Under the pieces are notes generated by a model. It had not been told where the DNA came from and did not search any database. It saw only the letters and a list, made by a program, of their open reading frames with translations. A stretch of DNA of 8,279 nucleotides from Candidatus Bathyarchaeota archaeon B63 (lineage in GTDB: Archaea; Thermoproteota; Bathyarchaeia; Bathyarchaeales; DTEX01), in NCBI GenBank assembly GCA_001593845.1, contig LUCF01000029.1:1-8279 (forward strand), written 5' to 3'. Shown here in pieces: positions 6,520 to 8,279 of the stretch (position 1 is the stretch's first letter; each line of letters starts with the position of its first letter). The position numbers were made by a program, and so were the translations under genes.

Positions 6520-6570
6520 ATCCTCAGTGAAGAAGAAGGATTTGGGTGGGGATTCCCAGTCTTCCATGCC

Positions 6571-7920
6571 CTACTTGGAGACTATCTTGACGTCCTCCAC
6601 GAGTATGGGCGGGGTGTAGACCCTCATCATCGTGGCCCTCCTCTCCCTGCCGATCCTGACTATGCGTCTCAGGGACTCGAAGGCGTTGCCGGAGATCATC
6701 GTCTCCTTAAGCGGAAACCTTATCTCCCCATCCTCGATGTAGCTGGCCTGCTTCGCCACGCCTGAGAACTCCCCGCTCTCAGCAGTGACTCTCCCGCTGA
6801 ACCTGTTTATGATTATCCCCTTCTCAACCTCTGAGACCAGATCGTCTAGGCTCTTCGTTCCAGGCTCGACGAGGAGATTCGAGATCGAGATTGAGGGAAG
6901 CCCGGAGTAGCCGCCCCTAAAGGCATTCCCGGTGGACTCGACCTTCGCCTTATTCGCCGTGTAAGAGTCATAAAGGAAGCCCTTCAGAACCCCACCGTCG
7001 ATCAGCTTGGTCCTCTGGGACGGGACGCCCTCACCATCGAATGGGGAGGAGCCTAAACCATAAGGGAGCAAGCCGTCATCAGTAACCGTCAACTTACGAT
7101 CCGAGACCGCCTCGCCTATCTTCCCAGCCCATAGGCTTCGGCCCCTCTGCACGTTATCGGCATTCACGCTGCTTATGACGGGTCCGAAGAGAACCTCAGC
7201 TGCGACATCTGGGCTTAGGATTACGTCCCCCTGGAACGGCTTCACCCTCCGGGCTCCGAGGGACATCAATGCCTTCCTCGCTGAGAGCTCCCCAACCTTC
7301 GCGGTTGAGAAGCCCCTCAGCGTCCTTGAGGCTTGGTACTCATAAGCGAAGCTCGATGACTCTCCCGCCTCCTTGGCTATGCAGACCAAGTAGAAGATGA
7401 TCCCCGTCGCCTTCCCCCCGAGGCTTATCCCATGAGAGTTCGATATGGCCACCTCATTCACAGCCACGGAGAGCTTACCATCATCGATCGAGACTCGGGG
7501 GTCAACCTCCCTAACGGCGTCATAGCCGGAGATGGCCATGCTGAGCACCTCGGCAGGAGAGAGGCTGGCCAGGTCCTCGTCATAGAGCCCCATCGGGGCT
7601 GGGGGAACCTCCCTCGGGAGTGGAAGGGAGACCCAGTCCGGATTCTCAGGTGAGACCCTAGCGAGCTTACATGCGTCTCTGCAGACCTTGTGCACGGTCT
7701 GCTCATCAATCGATGAGGCGAAGGCGAACCCCAACCTCCTGCCCATGATTACCCTTACGCCTATTCCACGCTGGGTCTTCGTCCTCTCATTCTGTATCTC
7801 TCCCCTCTCCAGGACTATCTCGACTACCCGTTGTCTCTGAACGAAGCCCTCAGCCTCGTCTGCCCCTAGACCCAGGCATTCCTTGACGGCGAGCTCCGCA
7901 GCATCGATTAGGCCTGTCAT
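6571..7920 (-). CDS. tldE: TldE/PmbA family subunit of the TldD-TldE metalloprotease
   Basis: A 449-residue PmbA/TldE-type protein, full length for the family. In bacteria TldD and TldE form a heterodimeric protease that cleaves unfolded or modified peptides; TldD carries the zinc site and TldE has lost it (family knowledge). Consistent with this, no HExxxH is present here. Typical segments are GIGVRVIMGRRLGFAFAS around residues 52-70, the central stretch with DSYTANKA and STGNAFRGG, and the C-terminal ISGNAFESLRRI. The start is ATG 7920: the minus-strand GGAGG at 7933-7929 lies eight bases upstream, and the in-frame TTG at 7935 falls inside that site. It begins one base after the tldD stop, so the two are translated together. 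Substrate in archaea is unknown; a link to the pterin genes is not evident beyond proximity. Confidence 0.9.
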   Translation of the reverse strand: MTGLIDAAELAVKECLGLGADEAEGFVQRQRVVEIVLERGEIQNERTKTQRGIGVRVIMGRRLGFAFASSIDEQTVHKVCRDACKLARVSPENPDWVSLPLPREVPPAPMGLYDEDLASLSPAEVLSMAISGYDAVREVDPRVSIDDGKLSVAVNEVAISNSHGISLGGKATGIIFYLVCIAKEAGESSSFAYEYQASRTLRGFSTAKVGELSARKALMSLGARRVKPFQGDVILSPDVAAEVLFGPVISSVNADNVQRGRSLWAGKIGEAVSDRKLTVTDDGLLPYGLGSSPFDGEGVPSQRTKLIDGGVLKGFLYDSYTANKAKVESTGNAFRGGYSGLPSISISNLLVEPGTKSLDDLVSEVEKGIIINRFSGRVTAESGEFSGVAKQASYIEDGEIRFPLKETMISGNAFESLRRIVRIGRERRATMMRVYTPPILVEDVKIVSK

Positions 7921-7921
7921 T

Positions 7922-8279
7922 CTATACGCCTCCAATCAGGACCTCGGTTCTTAGGCTTGGACCCCCAATCCCAACGTAGTTTGGCTGTTCCTTGCCGCAG
8001 ACCCCCCAGCGGAGATCGAAGTCCTTACCTACGCCCTTCACCCGGCTTAGGACCTCGAAGGCGTTCCCGCTTATCGCCGCGCCTCGATAGGATTCTTTCA
8101 GCTCACCCTTCTCTATCTTCACTGCCTCCTGTACCATGAACATGAACTCCCCGTTGAAGTCAGCCTGTCCGCCACCCCCGCCCCTGAGGAGGTAACCATC
8201 CCTGACATCCTCGACCAGCTCCTCAAGCGTGAGATCTCCAGGCTCGATGTACGTGTTTCTCATCCGGATTATAGGGTCA
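7922..8279 (-). CDS. tldD: TldD family metalloprotease subunit (C-terminal part, cut by window edge)
   Basis: The last approximately 119 residues of a TldD protein. The frame is open to the right edge (codons before ATG 8263 read DPIIR), and MRNTYIEPGDLTLEELV is an internal conserved TldD segment, so the ATG at 8263 is not the start. The C-terminal core is intact: the glycine-rich LLRGGGGGQAD, the EAVKIEKGEL segment, AAISGNAFEVL, and GVCGKEQ with the Cys that in TldD proteins helps bind zinc; it ends GIGGPSLRTEVLIGGV. The HExxxH half of the metal site would lie in the part outside the window. KEQPNYV departs from the more usual KGGQ-like sequence after CGK. The gene is followed one base later by tldE, forming the usual TldD-TldE pair. 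Confidence 0.87.
   Translation of the reverse strand, partial: DPIIRMRNTYIEPGDLTLEELVEDVRDGYLLRGGGGGQADFNGEFMFMVQEAVKIEKGELKESYRGAAISGNAFEVLSRVKGVGKDFDLRWGVCGKEQPNYVGIGGPSLRTEVLIGGV
7929..7933 (-). promoter_or_regulatory. Ribosome binding site of tldE inside the tldD C-terminus
   Basis: GGAGG on the minus strand, eight bases before ATG 7920. It falls in the codons for the two glycines of the tldD C-terminus (IGGV-stop). It is the reason for choosing ATG 7920 over TTG 7935. Confidence 0.7.

Noticed and set aside
6474..6521. N-terminal extension of the DHPS-like protein to ATG 6521
   Set aside because: The ATG lies just upstream of the TATA core and lacks a good ribosome site; the family N-terminus begins at the TTG.
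6526..6558. Possible terminator after tldE: TGGG-GATT-CCCA hairpin at 6547-6558 and a CTTCTTCTTC tract on the minus strand
   Set aside because: The stem has only four pairs and the following tract is interrupted by C; too weak to call, although tldE transcription must end or continue through here.
8261..8263. ATG as start of a separate small gene of 113 codons
   Set aside because: The frame continues to the window edge and MRNTYIEPG is an internal conserved TldD segment.
1..8279. tRNA, rRNA, CRISPR, insertion sequence or long repeats
   Set aside because: No repeat units, terminal inverted repeats, transposase motifs or tRNA-like cloverleaf seen; intergenic gaps are under 100 bases.

Overview
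The window reads as archaeal chromosome. The signs are archaeal-type pterin enzymes (MptE, the MptA form of GTP cyclohydrolase, RFAP synthase), TATA-like boxes rather than bacterial -35/-10 pairs, GGTGA/GGAGG-type ribosome sites, GTG and TTG starts, and arginine codons dominated by AGG/AGA. By eye the DNA is moderately GC-rich. I cannot name the lineage; a thermophilic TACK-like archaeon is a guess. Nothing here shows that it is a methanogen.

Layout: (1) 1-1345, plus strand: the 3' part of mptE, overlapping a flavin/iron-sulfur reductase of the DmrX type. (2) 1342-3399, minus strand: mptA followed by a DUF1464 sugar-kinase-fold protein, convergent with block 1 and sharing a CTAA at the two stops. 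(3) 3482-3913, plus strand: a QueD-type 6-pyruvoyl-tetrahydropterin-synthase homologue, divergent from mptA across a very short promoter region. (4) 3871-6473, minus strand: a dihydropteroate-synthase-like protein with a C-terminal extension, then RFAP synthase, whose 3' end overlaps the 3' end of the QueD gene by 43 bp. (5) 6571-8279, minus strand: tldE (complete) downstream of tldD (cut by the right edge).

Blocks 1-4 form a compact tetrahydromethanopterin-type C1-carrier cluster. MptA opens GTP; MptE activates hydroxymethyl-dihydropterin as the diphosphate; RFAP synthase makes the ribosylated aminobenzene arm; the DHPS-like protein is the candidate for joining the two halves; the DmrX-like protein is the candidate for the last reduction of the dihydro to the tetrahydro form. 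The QueD homologue would draw on the same GTP-derived pterin pool for 7-deazaguanine (archaeosine) synthesis. MptB, MptD and the glutamate ligase MptN are not in the window. The DUF1464 protein is the one member without an assigned step.

Three starts were moved inward from the longest reading frame (mptA to TTG 3399, the DHPS-like gene to TTG 6473, tldE to ATG 7920) on the evidence of TATA-box position, ribosome sites and conserved N-termini. There are no rRNA or tRNA genes, insertion sequences, CRISPR arrays or gene-free stretches over 300 bases; the window is almost wholly coding.
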